DNA from: Cyanobacteria bacterium RUI128
GTDB taxonomy: Bacteria; Cyanobacteriota; Vampirovibrionia; Gastranaerophilales; Gastranaerophilaceae
NCBI GenBank assembly: GCA_024695725.1
Contig: JAILHQ010000024.1
Location: 1 to 25,482, forward strand
Direction of reading: 5' to 3'
Length of the DNA stretch: 25,482 bases
Below the pieces are notes generated by a model. The model saw only the letters and a list, made by a program, of their open reading frames with translations. It searched no databases and was not told where the DNA came from. Shown in pieces: positions 23,036 to 25,482 of this stretch (positions are counted from its first letter, which is position 1; each line of letters opens with the position of its first letter). A program made the position numbers and the translations under genes.

Positions 23036-25482
23036 ATGAATGAACCCACTAAAAATTCGATTGCGTTTATTGATATCGAAGTAAATCCTGAAACAAAAAA
23101 AATTACAGACATTGGTGGCATCAATCAAAATCAAAATGTCTTTCATTCACCTGTTATAAAAGATTTTACTTCTTTTATAGATAATTGTGATTTCATTTGT
23201 GGTCATAACATAATAAATCACGATTCAAAATATCTTAACTTAACTAATAAAAAAATTATAGATACTTTATATTTATCACCTTTATTATTCCCACAATATC
23301 CTTACCACAAACTGGTTAAAGATGATAAGATTTTTACTGAAGAATTAAATAATCCTCTTAACGATTCAATAAAAGCAAAAAATCTATTTTTTGATGAACT
23401 ATCTACATACCAAGAATTACCTGTTAATATTCAAAAAATATATGCTTTCTTACTGGCTGATATTGACGAATTTAGAGGTTTTTTTGAGTATTTAAATATA
23501 AAAAACAAAAATTGTGATGAAACATTCATAAAAAATACGTACAAAAATAAATTTTGTACGAATGCTAATTTATCCGACATAATTGCTAATTATCCTGTTG
23601 AGCTTGCTTATGCACTTGCAATTATTGGAATTGAAAATAATGACAATCCATCCATAACACCAGCATGGGTTTTGAAAAAATATCCTAAAGTAGAAATTAT
23701 TATAAAACAATTATGCAATACCCCATGCAATAATATGTGTTCATATTGTGAGAACCATCTAAATATTCATCATCAGCTAAAAAAATACTTTAATTATACA
23801 GAATTTCGTAAATATGATGGAGAACCTCTGCAAGAAAAAGCTTGCAAAGCTGCCGTTGAGAACAAATCATTAATTGCCATATTCCCGACAGGTGGTGGAA
23901 AATCTTTAACTTTTCAACTACCTGCACTAATTTCTGGCGAAACAATTAGAGGGCTAACTGTTGTTATATCCCCACTACAATCTTTGATGAAAGACCAAAT
24001 AGATAATTTAGAAAAGAAAGAAATTATTGATGCAGTTACAATCAATGGATTATTAAATCCAATTGAGCGTGCAGAGGCAATAAATCGTGTAAGAAATGGT
24101 CTTGCAACAATCTTGTATATTTCCCCGGAACAGCTTCGTTCTATAACTATAGAACATTTACTATTATCCAGAAATGTCGTTCGCGTTGTTATTGATGAAG
24201 CACATTGTTTTTCTGCTTGGGGACAAGATTTTAGAGTTGATTATTTATATATAGGAGATTTTATCAAGAAATTACAGGAGAAAAAGGGAAATAATAAAAT
24301 TGCCATATCTTGCTTTACGGCTACAGCTAAACCTAAAGTAATAATGGATATAAAAGAATATTTTAAGGAAAAACTTGATATTAATCTTGATATATACGCA
24401 AGCACAGCAACGCGTGAGAACTTACATTACGAAGTACGAATAGAAGTAACTGATGAAAAAAAATATAATGAAATGAGGGCATTGATTGAAGCAAAAAATT
24501 GTTCAACTATCGTATATGTGAACTCTGTGAAAAAAACAGAAGAGTTGGCCGAAAGATTAACAAAAGACGGATTCCCGGCTCTTCCATATAATGGGAAAAT
24601 GGAATCACGAAAGAAAGTTGAAACACAAGAAAAATTCATCAATGATGAAATTAACATTATAGTTGCAACATCCGCATTTGGGATGGGTGTTGATAAACAA
24701 GATATAAAACTTGTAATTCATTACAACGCACCTAATTCACTTGAAGATTATATGCAAGAATCTGGTAGAGCTGCCCGAGAACAATCACTCAATGCCGATT
24801 GTTATATTTTATTCTCTCCTAATGATATAGACAGGCACTTTATTCACTTAAATCAAACAAAATTAACATTGAATGAAATACAACAAGTTTGGTCTGCTAT
24901 CAAAAGGTTAACCAGACGTCGAAATAAATTTTGTCGTTCTGCTATTGAAATTGCCAGAGAAGCTGGCTGGGATAAAGCCGAAATTAACAAACAAGAAATT
25001 GAAATAAAGGTTAAAACAGCACTTTTAGCACTGGAAAAAGCTGGTTATATAAAACGTGGACAAAATATGCCACGTATTTATGCTACAAGTATTAACGCAA
25101 AAAATGTTATTGATGCAGAAGAAAAAATGCAAAAATCAGGATTATTCAATGAAGAACAACAACAATTAGCAAATGTTGTTATAAGCAAACTGATAGCTTC
25201 ACGCAGTCGGGCTAAAGCAAAAAATGATGATGCGGAATCCAGAATAGATTGGTTAGCAGATACTATAGGTGTTGAAAGGCAAAAAATTATTGAAATAATA
25301 AATATCATGAAACAAATTAATCTTCTTGCAGATGATGGAGATATGAGTGCAGTTATAAATGATTCTTATCAGAAATTGTTTGATTTATATGTAAAAATAG
25401 AAGGCCATCTAATAAATTCTGATTTAAAACAAAAAAATATTTTTTCATTAAAAGATTTAAATGAGAATATACAAAATGTAGG
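23036..25482 (+). CDS. DnaQ-like exonuclease fused to RecQ-family helicase (3' end outside window)
   Basis: A continuous frame of 815 codons, still open at the window edge. Residues about 8-150 are a DEDD-type exonuclease: Asp13 and Glu15 (FIDIEV), Asp63 (GHNIINHDSKYL) and Asp110 (NPLNDSIKA); the usual general-base His is Asn105. Cys227, 231, 235 and 238 form a compact CxxxCxxxCxxC cluster, perhaps zinc. Residues about 260-600 are a RecQ helicase: Gln266, Walker A PTGGGKS (284-290), DEAH (387-390), FTATAKPKV, GMGVDKQDIK and QESGRAARE. RQC-like winged-helix segments seem to follow. By eye the gene is more AT-rich than its neighbours. There is no ribosome site and the -10 is 6 nt from the ATG. 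It starts right behind tRNA-end repeats, suggesting acquisition. Likely DNA processing or defence; the role is unproven. Confidence 0.9.
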   Translation, partial: MNEPTKNSIAFIDIEVNPETKKITDIGGINQNQNVFHSPVIKDFTSFIDNCDFICGHNIINHDSKYLNLTNKKIIDTLYLSPLLFPQYPYHKLVKDDKIFTEELNNPLNDSIKAKNLFFDELSTYQELPVNIQKIYAFLLADIDEFRGFFEYLNIKNKNCDETFIKNTYKNKFCTNANLSDIIANYPVELAYALAIIGIENNDNPSITPAWVLKKYPKVEIIIKQLCNTPCNNMCSYCENHLNIHHQLKKYFNYTEFRKYDGEPLQEKACKAAVENKSLIAIFPTGGGKSLTFQLPALISGETIRGLTVVISPLQSLMKDQIDNLEKKEIIDAVTINGLLNPIERAEAINRVRNGLATILYISPEQLRSITIEHLLLSRNVVRVVIDEAHCFSAWGQDFRVDYLYIGDFIKKLQEKKGNNKIAISCFTATAKPKVIMDIKEYFKEKLDINLDIYASTATRENLHYEVRIEVTDEKKYNEMRALIEAKNCSTIVYVNSVKKTEELAERLTKDGFPALPYNGKMESRKKVETQEKFINDEINIIVATSAFGMGVDKQDIKLVIHYNAPNSLEDYMQESGRAAREQSLNADCYILFSPNDIDRHFIHLNQTKLTLNEIQQVWSAIKRLTRRRNKFCRSAIEIAREAGWDKAEINKQEIEIKVKTALLALEKAGYIKRGQNMPRIYATSINAKNVIDAEEKMQKSGLFNEEQQQLANVVISKLIASRSRAKAKNDDAESRIDWLADTIGVERQKIIEIINIMKQINLLADDGDMSAVINDSYQKLFDLYVKIEGHLINSDLKQKNIFSLKDLNENIQNV

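Noticed and set aside
22793..23146. 117-codon - strand frame
   Set aside because: It runs antisense through the start of the exonuclease-RecQ gene, both terminator copies and the repeats, and resembles no protein.
24427..25308. Two - strand frames of 76 codons opposite the helicase
   Set aside because: Ser/Phe/Ile-rich antisense shadows of the AT-rich helicase gene.
1..25482. CRISPR array, transposase or integrase gene, rRNA, known riboswitch
   Set aside because: No regularly spaced repeats, no recognisable transposase or integrase, no rRNA segment, and no riboswitch I can identify were seen.

Overview
The window is AT-rich, densely packed bacterial chromosome with genes on both strands. 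The MEP-pathway gene ispG, lipoyl metabolism, a multi-domain AMIN/Amidase_3 murein amidase and several orphan or lineage-type hypotheticals fit an uncultured gut-type bacterium. My best guess is Vampirovibrionia/'Melainabacteria' (Gastranaerophilales-like), but this rests on gene character and not on a phylogenetic marker, so it is an inference. Many starts have a clear Shine-Dalgarno, several genes look leaderless, and promoters repeatedly use an extended -10 (TGN followed by TATAAT or TATTAT).

Layout. 1-990: the 3' end of a dihydrolipoyl dehydrogenase gene overlapping lipA, closed by a bidirectional terminator. 1013-2131 (-): a DegT-family sugar aminotransferase. 2132-2750: a non-coding stretch holding a 186-bp MITE-like inverted-repeat element and a terminator. 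2751-6259 (-): a cell-envelope operon of AMIN/Amidase_3 amidase, murI and a DUF4422 glycosyltransferase. 6260-6591: a divergent regulatory region with several inverted repeats. 6592-6810: a small winged-helix protein. 6922-7662 (-): an MgtC-like membrane protein. 7763-9040: a soluble histidine kinase. 9048-10259 (-): an M16-family protein lacking its zinc motif. 10391-12327: two overlapping paralogues with a Cys/His/Asp triad, followed by a TPR protein. 12830-13744 (-): a DEDDh exonuclease, divergent from thioredoxin across a symmetrical double promoter; thioredoxin is followed by a membrane histidine kinase and a secreted protein. 16061-16855 (-): a GT8 glycosyltransferase. 17013-18413: a phosphohexomutase, abutting ispG (-).

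The right-hand part is the most unusual. At 19571-22634 a MotA/ExbB-type protein of the ZorA kind, a ZorB-like MotB/OmpA protein and a UPF0210 (DUF711) protein form a tight three-gene operon. The stator pair resembles the motor of the Zorya anti-phage system, but the ZorA long tail and the ZorC/D/E effectors are missing. Next comes tRNA-Gly(TCC). Its 3' end and terminator are repeated, intact or degenerate, over the following 200 bp, which looks like a used integration site. Immediately after these repeats a leaderless gene begins for a large protein joining a DnaQ-type exonuclease, a four-cysteine cluster and a RecQ helicase. It is still open at the window edge (at least 815 codons) and is probably the first gene of an acquired, possibly defence-related, island.
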